A DNA stretch of 64,000 nucleotides. It comes from Straminergon stramineum. Taxonomy: Eukaryota; Streptophyta; Bryopsida; Hypnales; Calliergonaceae. Both the position numbers and the translations under genes were made by a program. A model generated the notes under the pieces. The model ran no database searches, was not told the DNA's origin, and saw only the letters and a list, made by a program, of their open reading frames with translations. The DNA is taken from contig OY987265.1 of the NCBI GenBank assembly GCA_963920665.1, forward strand, positions 10,669,001-10,733,000. Reading direction: 5' to 3'. Below are positions 37,837 through 50,100 of this stretch, piece by piece. Every line of letters begins with the position of its first letter. Position 1 is the stretch's first letter.

Positions 37837-39513
37837 CTACTTGCTCTCCTGGTCGTACAGACTTGATCTGTAACAGTTCGTCAAGGATTTGAAACATGAA
37901 CGTTAGAGAGAGTGAGAGATTAAGGACCTTGAGTAATTCCCTTCGTTAGAACGGGCAGCTATGAGAAGCTCTGTCCCTTTCGTAGTACAACTCAAAACAC
38001 TACACAATAGCAGATTGTAGCACAATGCAGCACAATAAGCATCGTGGCTTGCTTTTTGAGTAGCAACCTACTTAGACTCCCTCACATTCACTGTAGATTT
38101 AGCTTTTGTACATGCAAGGCTTCCTCCCATTTGATCCAAAGCCAACAAGTTCATGTGAAGTGCGGTACCCGGTTGAATATAAAACAACTTTCCAATCTAC
38201 GCCATGTCACTACAGTAGCATTGTTCAAGTGATAAGGTGTTACAATTGAGAGTAAAGTACCCCTGTTCCGAAGACGAATGGTTTAGAAAAACAGAGCCAA
38301 TGTTTATGAAATAAAGGAAACTTACAGTTAGAGACCATATCATGCACAGTTCTCCTCTAATGAATGTGGACAAAGACTTGCGACAGACAGGAAGGGTACA
38401 AAGCAATAGACGTGGAGGAATGAGGATACACAAGGTAGCCACCATGCAAAAGTGCAGCCGCAAGTACAACTCCAAATACCCGGTCTCGCAAAACAGGCTG
38501 CTTCCTCAAGCTAATCCTTACTGCACATTGCCAGGCCGCTGATGGTCAATAGGGCGGAAGTGCACCACCAGAAGATATCTAACCAATTCTTATCAGCTGC
38601 ACATCGAAATTATGCATATTGACCACTGGCAAGGTGACAAATCACCTTAAATTAGTGCAAAACAACTAATAGCATCTCTCGAGCTCATGGTGCCATCAAG
38701 CAAAATGACACAGTATGACGGAGAAGGTGTGAGAACATACTCAATGGCAGAACAGGGGCGTAGACAAGAGGCACCAGAAACTTGAAAGGGGCTTTCCTCG
38801 GTTCCCGTCTCCGATTCTCCAACCTGCAACAAAATATTGCCGAACAATGCAGATGGATTCGTCAACTTAAAACTCGCATATTTCCACGCAAAAACATCAA
38901 TCTCACGGTTCTTAATTTCACATAATTTTAAAAGCCTTAAACCCTCGGTGACCAGACCAATATTTCGTGCTTCTCAAGCTGAATTGAACTGTTTTCGTAC
39001 AAAAAATAGCAAGACTTTAAGGAGCAGATGCTGAAACATAAAAGAAATCAGAAACAAAACAAGTAACACATAGAAACAAAATGCCAGGTAAACCCTAATT
39101 CTATCATACGAGAGTAAGCTTCGGCACAGATTCAGACTAGCACGATCACAGAGATTATGAATGCATTTTCACAAGTTCCAAGGCTTGATAATTCAAAACT
39201 TGCAATCGGGGATACCGACAAAGCAATCGCACGAAAGATTTTAGGGTAAAGCGCAAATTCACCAACATCACCCGCAACTTGTTTCCGATACTACAAGGTC
39301 AACCTAAAACATAGGAATTGAACCTAACCTCTTCTACACTGACTCTCTAAAATCCTAAAGGTAATAATATGAACCACCAAATTCACCACAGCTACTGCCT
39401 TCTCGGATACTCAAATTCAAGAAAGAGAACACAAAAAAATTTGCAATGCAATCAGCATCCCCAGCAGCGCATCAATCAACGTAAACTGAGAGGCATACTT
39501 ACTCATCTGACAT
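37837..39513 (-). CDS. Small protein, probable plant complex I accessory subunit (P4/NDUX1-like)
   Basis: Four small coding exons on the minus strand, in reading order 39513-39503, 38823-38741, 38520-38430, 37867-37837, all with GT-AG introns and agreeing phases, giving 71 residues. Exon 1 is only MSD plus two bases. The protein has a basic N-terminus, then RKAPFKFLVPLVYAPVLPL (residues 13-31), RISLRKQPVLRDR (33-45), a hydrophobic helix around 46-62, and ends SSLYDQESK. From memory this matches a conserved plant protein of 60-70 residues with the ending (S/T)DLYDxESK, reported in structures of plant mitochondrial NADH dehydrogenase (At1g67785 in Arabidopsis). The match across all four exons makes the gene model strong; the complex I assignment is from memory and less sure. 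Confidence 0.82.
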
Positions 39514-41140
39514 CGCTGGTGGCCGTTTCGATCCTACTAAAATGCTGCTCTTGCGGAAACCGGTACACACGACGTTGATTTCAATGCACTACCGGAAACA
39601 AAAATTTAGTGATGAGCGAATTGGACTTGAGGCTGAAACTCCTGCAAGTGAGTCAGCGTCAGAAGGTGGAAAGAAAACGGTAGGTCCTGGGAAAGAAAAG
39701 TGACAGATTCCGAAGGAAAAAAGTACTTTTCTTTTTTAAAGTAGGTACGGTTGCAGCACCTCAAAGAGACTTTTCCTAAAGTCCCACTCCCTCAAAGGTT
39801 GAATGATGGGAAAAAAAATTGTTGAGGTTATTATGGTGGTGAACTCATGAGACTGAAAGAACCTAGTGGTTTTTTTATTTTTTTGACATTCTAGTAATAT
39901 TTTACAAACATTCAAAGTTGAAAACATAGTAATATGTAACACTAGACTTAAGTGGAATGGCTGCCCTTGAAGCATGAGATGTCTCAACTTTCATTGGTTG
40001 CCTCAAAAAAAATCATTACCTTTCATTAGTTGCTTCTCCAAAGTGGTGGTGGTTTTGAATCTTAGAAGTGTTTATTCAAGGTCATTTTTAGATGTTAGAA
40101 ACAAAAAAATGTCTCTTTTGGGTGATGCTATCTTAAGATATTGTATAGAAGGGTATGGCTCCCCCCCTTTCTAGTCAATAAGGCAAAAACACCTTAAAGC
40201 AACAATATAAGAGTTTCAATGTCTTTTAAGAGGACACATAGTGAAATTTTTATTAGCAAATTGTGCTAAAAGATGTTGTAAGTAGAATCTAAATTTTTTT
40301 TCCATTTGGAAAATATATTAAAAATTTTCAAAAGCAATATACTATAGGTCCCTACAACATTGGTTCTTAGACCCAATACAAAACACATTTGATTAGTAGA
40401 AAAAGTGAATTTTTTGAGAAGTAGCACACTATAGGTTCCTACATTGGGTCATAGATTGAATAAGAAATAACACATCTAAAATGTTGAAGCAACAAAGATT
40501 TGGTTTGCTATAAGGCAAAAATAGGTGTTTGTTTTAGATACTTGTTGGTGTTCACCATAACTTTGAAATTCTATATGTTTTCCAATGTGAGTTGGAACGC
40601 TACGAAATAGAGCCTCTGCACCCTTCCTTGTAGATAGTGTTCCACCAATATGAAGAACTTGACCAAGGGATGCATGTTCTGAAGACCTCATAGTAACAAA
40701 TTAAACAAATTAAACAAAGAAACTCATTTAAAGTATAGATAGATATAGATGTTGGATGATTGGATCTTGGTCAACTATACTCAATCAAAGGCCTAGAGAG
40801 AAGGGCATTATAATAGTAAAGCAACCTCATGTTATAGAAAAGAATATGCCTCCCTTCATGCATACCATCATATTGAGTCTCCCACTTATTCAGAAATAGA
40901 TTCCACTGAGGTTATGGTTTGGAACAACCGCACATGCCTAACAATTAGTGATATGTAGTGGAGCCCTAATAAATATCCTATTATTTTCTAGTATAAGCTT
41001 GGAAAAAGGGGGTTCATTTTTGTAGTTCAAGAATGTTACTTAAGGTAGTAGCACCTTAATTTAACTACAAAATTAAAAATATACAACTAGACCTCATTGA
41101 TATTGTAGCTAATGTAAACAAAATGAAATTGATAATATTG

Positions 41141-41188
41141 TGTTCAATAACATTGTGACAATAGTGTTCAATAACATTGTGACAATAG
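41141..41188 (+). repeat. 24-bp exact tandem duplication
   Basis: TGTTCAATAACATTGTGACA plus ATAG occurs twice in direct succession (41141-41164 and 41165-41188), and a third partial, diverged copy follows (TCTTCAATTACATG). Confidence 0.85.
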
Positions 41189-41757
41189 TCTTCAATTACA
41201 TGTAAAAGTAACTATTAAGCGGAATATTAAGAAATATTTGAGGTTGCAAAATGTAGTCCTCTAGTTTGTTTTTAATTTGACTAATTGTCTTTTGGTTTGT
41301 AAAATGAGATCAATTGTTAAATTGTTTTCACATTGGTAGAGTAATACATGCTAATTGTTTTTATAGAAAGTATTCTATTTTAAACGCTTGAGAAAGCCCA
41401 AATATGAAGAATGACAAATTGTCTTGAAGACTATTTGAGATGAACAATTGTCTCTTTGGCTTAGCACAGAGTCTAACAATTTGATGTTTTTCCTGGACTT
41501 TCTTGTTTTGTTTTGTTTTTTTCTACAATAAACTCCTTCATGTAATTATAATCCATTTCAACAAAAAAATTTATATTAATTTTGTATTGTAAATTCTTGA
41601 GTGGGATATAAAGTAAAACTTGTAATTGGTTTATACAATGTAGATTTTATTTCAATCTTCCCTATTCCATTACAAAATTCCTTGTGAATGAACCTTTGCT
41701 ACTATACTATAATAAGATTGGCAATTCCATTGGGTTTGTTACTTTTTAGTACAACAT

Positions 41758-43170
41758 TTGGTGCCGCCACCTAGGAATTTTGTATGATAAGGGATTGATG
41801 AAAGTGAGACTTGATTAAGATTTATAAAATGGATTAATATCAAGGTAGTTGGAATGGCCAACCAAAAATTATGTGTTCAAACTTTGTATATAGAAACAAA
41901 ATAGAATATCTTGAGAATTATAATGAATCATTATTGAATGAACTAAAAAAAATTGAAATTGAATTGAAATAGGTTATATCAATTTCATTTCAAGAAACAA
42001 AAGTTGAATTAGAATCACGAAAGAATGAAAATTTTGCTTTTGAGGAGCAATGCCAACATGGCGGCAACATCAAGATTTCATCATTATGGAATTGCAAAAT
42101 CAGATTATTGATGGCATAGCCAAGGGAAAGAAGCTACGTGAATTACAAAAAGAAAATTTGAAATAATGGATTTGACTAGTCACTTTGAAATCTTCATTGG
42201 CTTCTTTAAATAATGAAGTGGAAAGTTTGAAAAGAGAATTCAAACTTGCACAAAGTAATTGTAGAGAAGCTCTTGAACTGAAAAGTCATATTGAGAAAGA
42301 AAATTTGAAAAATGCTCAATTGCAATTAGAAATTTCTCTATGTTCTTTGAAAGATATGACAAATAACCATGACACTTCAAATGTTGTAGCTCTATTAACT
42401 TCAAATCAAATGTCAATTATGGAAAGTCAAAAGATTGGAGAGGATAAGAAATGTAAAGATCTTTGGGTTGAGTTGCAAAAGGAATTTGAAAAGTCTTCAA
42501 AAAAAATGAAAGAAGTTTATGAAGCTTCGATTAAAATACTTCAAAATGATTTGTCCATTGTTTATTAATTTTGTGATTAAATGATTAAACAAAATAGAAA
42601 TTTGGATGTAGTATTGTTGTCAAAGGAAAATGAGCTTGTTGTACAAAAAGATTTGACCAAAACATTGAAAATAGAGATTAGTGTTTTACTTAGTATGGTG
42701 GAAGATATAAATTAAAAGTGTAATGATCTTACCATTGAAGTGCCATCTTTAAAGAACTATTTGTTGGAAAAGAATGTAGTACTCAAAGAGGATTTGTCCA
42801 TGATTGCAAGAGATGAGGAGAATATGGAGATTGTCAATGTATCTTTTCAACACTGACTTCAAAAAAGTGAAGATATGAGAATTTTACACAATAAGCAACA
42901 CTCAAAATTAATCAAGTACACAAGAATTAAAAACATTTTTCATGCTCTACAATGTGGTATGATGATTATGAAAAAATCAGCATTAAAACAAGTCAATGAA
43001 AACCTGAAGTAACAACTAAATACAAAATTGAATGTCAAAGTCCACTCCCAAGCAATGCAATGCTATTTCGAAAATGATGATGATCTACTCACAAATGAAA
43101 TATTTCAAAAATTTCCAAACTAAGGTCACATATTTTAGAGACAAGATGAATTTCAAAGGCAAGATTTTGT
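41758..43170 (+). pseudogene. Decayed LTR-retrotransposon leader and gag-like coiled-coil ORF
   Basis: TTGGTGCCGCCACCTAGGAA at 41758-41777 follows TACAACA and resembles the tRNA primer-binding site just after the left LTR of plant Ty3/Gypsy elements (TTGGCGCCG type). Downstream, codons run in and out of frame from about 41930 to 43170. The best open stretch is 42185-42568 (127 residues, Lys/Glu-rich heptads, coiled coil), followed by further in-frame fragments broken by stops at 42569, 42712, 42856 and 43008. The position fits a gag remnant, but no protease, reverse transcriptase or integrase motif is visible, and the LTRs are not convincingly paired. Confidence 0.35.
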
Positions 43171-43178
43171 GAAAATAA

Positions 43179-44127
43179 TTAACCCCCTAAAGGACCAAAC
43201 AATGTTTTTTGGCAACATAGCAATTTTGGGCAACTCACTACAGATGGAATTTTTTTTTTCTTTGAAATTTTCACACAACATGTTCCCAAGGAGTAGCTTT
43301 AAGACCCAAAAATTTTCATAACTTTTGAAGACATGGTTAAAAAGTTATTGTATGATATGTTGTTTTCATTGCTCGGCAGGCAGCCTGGGCAAAAAAAAAC
43401 TTCTTTAAAAATTACTTTTAAAAATAATAAAAGTTTGAAATTTCTTTTCCTGATTTGTATATACATAGAAAACTTTGAATCATTCCATTTTGATTTATAA
43501 GATGAAAGTTATGAAGAGTTTTAGTTGTGGGTAGTTTGTGGGTAGTAATGGAATCTCTACTGTAAAATAAACTTTGAAGACCTTTATTTAACTTAATTTT
43601 TAATATTTTTGAAAAAAATTAAAACGTGAGGTGGAGATTGTTCATTAAAAAAATTTCTCCATTGGGATTGGCATTGTTCAGTTCCATAAATAAATTATTA
43701 ACAATTTAGTATTTTGAATCATTCTCTACTTCTTTCAACTTACTATTTTTTCCCTATATGTTGTACAATTCCAAATGATCTAAAAATTTTCAAGCATGTA
43801 GCCAACATGACTTGAAGAATGAATCCAAAGAGTTACAACCATTTTAGACATTTTTTCATAATGATTTGACCTTATGAAGTGAATCTGCCCGGATTTTTGC
43901 AAGGCCAAAAAATGGCTTTTTGTCACTTCAAAAGCTAATATCTTTGCAATCCAATCGGTGGAAAATTTCTGAAATTTTTTCCACATCTTCCCAAACCAGC
44001 TTAATACGAGATCCTATGGTTACATTTGTCCGAAAATGTGTTTTTTCTAAAATTTGGTACTTGTACCAGAGATGGTAGTTTTAGAGTGTTTTTGGTGAAA
44101 ACATAGTCAAATACCTTAAGGGGTTAA
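43179..44127. mobile_element. TTAA-ended non-autonomous element, 949 bp
   Basis: The left end TTAACCCCCTAAAGGACC and the right end CCTTAAGGGGTTAA form inverted repeats of about 14 bp bounded by TTAA. Inside are only short ORFs without known motifs, so no transposase is encoded. Confidence 0.55.
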
Positions 44128-45372
44128 TATGGAAAAAATTGAATATGAACCATCCCATAGAATTTGGCACAATACACATCCATTCTGATGAGAATAAAAG
44201 AATATCTAAAGCAAAAGTTTGAATGAAAATTGTTTGTGTTTCATTCAAAAAAGAAATGGACCTTGAAAATAACATTGTAATAAGAGACACAATTGACAAC
44301 TTGGTAAATATGATTGTTGAGTTTGCAAACATGAATTTTTTGGCAAATGAATGCATTTAAGAAAATAAGCTTCTTGCCTATTGTATAAAGATCTCTTGCT
44401 TATATAATTACATCAATTATTCCAAAGGTTTTGTAAACAAAACATATGTGTGTGAAATAAAATCTTATTTAATAAATCATTATTTATTAATAATGATTTG
44501 AGACCTTGGAGGACTTTGTATATTATTTGAGGTTGTGAGATTAAATTAAAATGAGGAGGGGATATATTTTTATATTGATTTATACAAATAATAATACTTA
44601 AATTTATTATTGGTTTGATAAATAAAATAACTAGAATATTTTATGGAGGCATGTATAAAGTATAGACAATGGAAAACATTAGGTTGCATGTGCAAAGAAT
44701 TCCAATTCTATGTATATTTATAATTAAATAAATGATGAAATTTTATTCATTGTCACAAAAAAAATTACAGTTGAAGTCACTTGGAGAATGTAAAGGGTTT
44801 GTAAAATGAAATAAAAATGAAAAGTGAATATAAACATAGATTTTGAGTTTTTAGAACTAATGAAGGGATGAAAAATTAACCTTGAAATGTTGATATATAC
44901 AAAAAGTGACTAATGAATGTTCAAACAAGCCTTCACTTGATCTAATTGAAAAATGGATGATTTTCATCCAATATGTTTTTAGAATTCTTTGAGTGTGTAT
45001 GCATTACTTGGTAGTGGAAAGCTACTCATTGAGGAACTACAATATTTTGTACAAAGAAGATCCTATTGCAATTTGACATTTTGTTAAATTCCTAATAAAG
45101 AAGAAAATATTAGACATTTGAACTTTGGGCTTATTACCATGTTCTACTAAGTTTTTAATTTTAGAATGATATGGAAATTTGGTTTATGTCACTATGCTCT
45201 AAACCATAATATTCATGAGTGGTGAAATTTTCAGATTTTAAAAACTAATTTTGTGTTTAATATGAATTTTTTTTGTTTTATCTTCAAAAATTCATGATAA
45301 TTTCAAATTTTCACAAAAAATTCTGAAATTCTTGTGGCTTGAATTTCTTGTGTCTAAACATGAATTAATCTC

Positions 45373-45603
45373 TTAACCCTTAAACGATGAGATGAACGTT
45401 TTCTATCTGATGAATGACAAGAAATTCTCATGTGTAGGATAGAAGTGCAACTATTCATCCTCGAAATTAGGGGTGGAAAGGGAAGATCTTCTACAATAGT
45501 TTGACTCCCTATGAGTATTTTTGATTTTTTTTAAAGTAGATGATGTCACAGAGTTCCAAAAATGCTGATTTCCATGGTCACCAGCCCAACATTCAAGGGT
45601 TAA
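45373..45603 (+). mobile_element. TTAA-ended MITE, 231 bp, copy A
   Basis: It begins TTAACCCTTAAACGATGAG and ends CATTCAAGGGTTAA. Its interior is clearly related, in opposite orientation, to the element at 52780-53013: shared segments include the CTATTCATCCTCGAAATTAG and GGGGTGGAAAGGGAAGATCT stretches. Two similarly sized, related sequences bounded by the same tetranucleotide indicate a mobile family. Confidence 0.72.
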
Positions 45604-46179
45604 CCCCTAAACACTCTGACATCCATTTTTTGGATGATGAATAGATTGAATCTCAAGTTTCATCCTCCTAACTACTTGGATGAACGTTATTCTAATTTGT
45701 GGACATACATTATCAAGTTTTTGTCCTATCTAAGGGTTGGATTTGGTGCTACTATCTAGAGTACATATTTTTCTAAAATTACCAATGTGCAAGTATGTCA
45801 AGTGGTCAAATTGCATTGACTCTAGTTCACAATTGGATTTGCCAAAATGAGGTCATAGATAGGAAGAACACAAAAATTTCAAAAAATCACCATGTGGAGA
45901 GAACCTCATTTCAAATCCATTCCAAAAAATTTTACTCAAAAAATGATAATATGTTGCTTGTAATCGAATTTTGTAGGAATTTTGGAATTTCTCTTTCAAA
46001 ATTTATAGAAAAAAATTGGTGATAGCATTGGTGAATCTAACCGTATAGATGGAAACTATAAATCAAAATACACAACTTTTATTCTGTACCAATTCCAAAA
46101 TATGCTTCCAAATAGCACTTTATAATGATTTTTCTAAAATCGTCATTTCTGGAGACGAATCTGGACGTTTAGGGGTTAA
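45600..46179. mobile_element. TTAA-ended element, 580 bp, abutting copy A
   Basis: It begins TTAACCCCTAAACACTC and ends GGACGTTTAGGGGTTAA, an inverted repeat of about 14 bp. It shares the TTAA at 45600-45603 with the preceding 231-bp element. One 75-codon ORF (45795-46022) has no recognisable motif. Confidence 0.62.
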
Positions 46180-47108
46180 AAATTAAAATTAAAATTAAAA
46201 AGTCCATTAAATTTTAATGGCAAAATGAAACATGCAGGGAAAGGACTTTATTGTTTGACCACACGGTCATAGACTCTGGTAGCCTGGTACGGTAGTTTAG
46301 TCGATTCGCACGGACCGCTCAGCTGCAGTACGAAAGTTCACATCAGCCGTCTGGAGCTCTGGGCCATTGATTCGAGGGAACTCGACGGAGAACGTCCATA
46401 GGGAACATCGTTCACAAAAAACGTTCCCGTACCTTCGGTCCTTCGATGTTTGGCACTCTGTTTCACCAGGCCCACCGTCGAATTGACGGGCGACATGCCT
46501 CTCCCTCTGAGCGCCTCACAGTGGCCTCTGGTACCTGTGGCATCAAAGGCTCGCCTCGCACTCACTCGACCATCCGTTTTTCGCCTTCACTATGTTACTA
46601 CTGCGCCTCCACTCGCATCATGCTGATTGAGTTGTTCGGTGCGGCGCAATTGAAATCTCCACGATTTCTTCGAGGCCGATTCGAGCATTCTTCTCGTTGG
46701 ATCGGGGTGAGATTAACTTCGTCCTGATCGTCTTGATCGTTCAAATTGAGTTTTCTGAGAGTCTCTACCGCTTGTGATTGAATGCAGTTGTCGTCTTGGA
46801 GGGTAATTAAGAAAGGAGGACATGCGCTCTTGGTTTAGTAAAGTTGCGCTTGATTCGAGTGGGAATTCGTAGGCGTGTTAAGCTTTCATTGTCTGTTTCC
46901 ATTTGCTTTAGTAATTCGGATGCATGCTGTGGATTACCGAATTGGTCTGCGAAAACTGGATTGCGGGAAGCATCACGAAAATTTCTTATGTTTCGTGATT
47001 TGGTCACTGGATTTTTGGCAGATAACGACTTCGGAACTCTCGGAGGAGAATGCAGCGCGAAAGATCACGGGATTAGTATTTTTGATATTTTTCTCCGGAA
47101 GATTTGGT

Positions 47109-50100
47109 ATGGCGACGGCTGACGATAAGTGTCACGAAGCTCGCTGCTGTCTTTCTCAGAGTGATCTATTCTTCAAGTACGTTCTTATTTTTGAGAGTGA
47201 GAGAGCGAATGTCGATTTTGTTTCTAATAAAATCTGGAGTAATGGCATTGATTGGGAGGTGTTTTTATCATTCCTGCTAATCGGATGAGAGAAGAATGAT
47301 AACAGAAGCAGTTAATCAATCACACGAGAGTAGCATAGAAATCCCGTTAATATTTAGGAGGAAATGGTAGCATCATTGAAACGTGCCGATTGATTCTAAT
47401 TTCTTAGTTTGAGAGTATGCTCATCATAGTTATTGATGCATCAAAGGACTTTTTGTTTTAAGACTTACTTTTTGGCCACGAAAAACGCGTCATTCTGTTT
47501 CATTGCTTATTAATTTCTGAGGTTACCCTGGTCACTTGCAATGAAGCTTATGTTGTACTGTTCGTATCTTCTCTCATCCTCATTATATGTGGCAGAGATT
47601 ATAAGCTGCGCAAGGATTTGTTCTTGCTGCTCACTGAAGCTTTGAAGCCGCAGGAAATGGAGGCAGCTCCAACCTTAGGTTCGTGAACTGTATACTTTTT
47701 GATGTGTTGAAGCTAACTTTAATATGTCTAGATTATTCCAGTCCTGGAGCATTGAACTGTGTAATTTCTGATTTTCTTGCATCAGACCAGGAATCCTAAC
47801 TTGGATTCAAGCGTGTGCAGGTTTTAATGGAGAACCTTTTCTGAAAAGATCCCTGGAGGCACCACTCGGAGAAAATGAACGCGCACAGAAATGGCCCCGC
47901 TTAAATGGTTGTCTATCAATTGGCGAGACGATATTTGATGGGGAGGAGTTGGTAAGCCCTCGACTTGCTGAATTTCAATCCTGTGTGACTTGTACATCAT
48001 GATTACTTGCTTAGAGATGAATCTATAATCTAAAATGAAAAGACAGAAATGTGCCCTTCCTATACGAGTGGAACTGCAGAAGCATCTCAAACGAAGATGT
48101 GGAAATAGGAAATTTTAATGTTAGGACTTGAATATTGCACAGGTAGATGGAACTGGAGGAAGTAAAGGTGGAAAAAAAGACGCCAGCCCAGAGCCCCTTT
48201 CTCCATCACAAGAATCTCCTGAGGATCGGGAGGTGAGGGTTAGGATTGGTCCGCCTTAATACCCTTGGCATCGTCCTTGTCACGGTGAAATACATTAGAA
48301 TTATTTATTTATTTATAGAAATGTTTTTGTGCTTATGAACCGTTTCAAAATGAGAGAAATTCATAAGAGTTATGGTTGCGTGTTTCAGGAAGAGAAAGAA
48401 TCAGCTTTAAAGGAGGAAGAAGCGCGCTCTGAACAGACTGAAAGCGTCGAGACAAGAGTAAGTCTTGCTCCGACTCAACATATAAGCTTTCAGAAATATT
48501 TGGTGTATCGATCCTCATTGCCTTGTGAAACGATCTAACTAATGATTTCAGTAATAATGTAGGTGGAAGAGACGGAAGTTCAACCCGATGATGGTGGTAA
48601 GACTCTTTACATATAACTTAAACTGATCGTGAAGTGTTTATTTTATATTTTATATCCTGTTGCATATGGCTATTCAACTTGACTAAGTCGAGTATGCTAT
48701 TTTGAAAATGAAGTATTAGAAATAATCTATCATTCCAGTGCTAAAAGCGCCTGCGCACACATCTGCTCACAGTTGAGGATCTCATCCGCAAAGGCAAAGA
48801 AATTTTTATTCAGGTATTTCCTTTAAGTGATGATATCGTTTTATTTCTGTTTAGAGCTTGTTCAGGTCATGAGGTAAAGTAACGAGGCATACAAAGGAGA
48901 ACCTGTAAATAAAAAATGCTCCTCTTGGCTCAGGGCTTTAACTGGGAGTCCCATAAGCAACAGTGGTGGTCGTCACTCAAAGAAAAAGTGCCAGAGATTG
49001 CTGCGTGGGGGTTTACCTCTATGTGGCTTCCTCCCATTTGTGATTCATTGGCCCCGCAAGGTTAGACACTCAGGCTTTGGTTGGCCTTCTGGTCGTCTTC
49101 AGGATTTTAGCTGATCTTGGAGGGAACTTCACAATTTCTGGGTTTCATTCCATGGTATCGCATAGTTGCATCATCTTTTCAACAAGTTTTTCCAAGAATT
49201 TACGTACTTGAAGGTTTTGTTTCTTTTTTTCAGGATACCTCCCAAAGAATCTGTATAATCTAAACTCCGCATATGGTAGTGAAGCTGAATTGAAGAGCTT
49301 GTTGCGCGAGATGAAGAAAAACGGGTTGAAACCGATGGCTGATATAGTGATCAATCATCGAGTAGGCAGCACTCGGGGAGTTGGTGATTTATACAACCGT
49401 TATGATGGACTTCCTATGCCTTGGGATGAATATGCCGTCACGTCAGATTCTGGTGGTCTGGTACATTCACTTCCAAACTTCGTGCTCAAGTGGGCATTTT
49501 TTTGCCTTTTACTGTTTCTTCTAATTCCTTTCTAAATTTCTTGCCTCCTGGGGAACTGAACATGGAGAGAAATATGATGACGTCTGATCCTTTTGACCTT
49601 GCTCTGTTCTCAGGGGAAGCCAAGTACGGGAGAAATATTTAAAGGCATACCCAACTTAGACCATTCCAATAAGGTTGTTGCAAATGACCTGAAGCATTGG
49701 CTGCAATGGCTGCGCAAGGACATAGGCTTTGAATGTTTCCGGTTTGACTATGCCAAAGGGTTAGTTGATCACGTTCACCGGTGTACGATGTGCTTTCTCA
49801 GTGCTTATTGGTCAATAAGTGCGTTTGCTGTTTCAGCATGTACTTTCTTTTCCTTTCTTATTCCTTGCCTGACCTTGGTATTTAAGGCGGTACTTACTGG
49901 GGTATATCTAAAATGGGTAACAGCGCGTTCCTTGTAAAAATGTCACCTGAAAGACGAGTTTTATGCGATGATTGTGGGCAGGTATAGTCCCAAATTTGTG
50001 AAATCTTACATTGAAGCTTCGAGACCTAGATTAGCCATCGGCGAGTATTGGGACACATGCAGATATACTGGACCCAAATACACTCTTGACTATAACCAAG

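Larger units (their letters stand above)
39514..47108. other. AT-rich intergenic region with several mobile-element remains
   Basis: The first 200 bp are the promoter and leader of the minus-strand gene. From 39740 to 46230 the DNA is A/T-rich and holds a 24-bp tandem duplication (41141-41188), an LTR-retrotransposon-like leader and ORF remnant (41758-43170), and TTAA-ended elements (43179-44127, 45373-46179). From about 46240 GC rises; 46240-47108 is probably the amylase promoter and 5' leader, with a likely leader-intron acceptor (TTTTTGGCAG) just before 47023. Confidence 0.65.

Noticed and set aside
46446..46727. 93-codon ORF ahead of the amylase gene
   Set aside because: No homology recognised, and it lies where the promoter or 5' leader of the amylase is expected. 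An overlapping minus-strand ORF shows the region is simply stop-poor.
48756..48772. Alternative acceptors (after 48738 and after 48748) for the amylase exon that ends at 48813
   Set aside because: The first leads to a stop in the frame set by the preceding exon, and the second breaks the reading phase. CTCACAG|TTGAG at 48772 has a better pyrimidine tract and restores [10 protein letters not shown] in frame.
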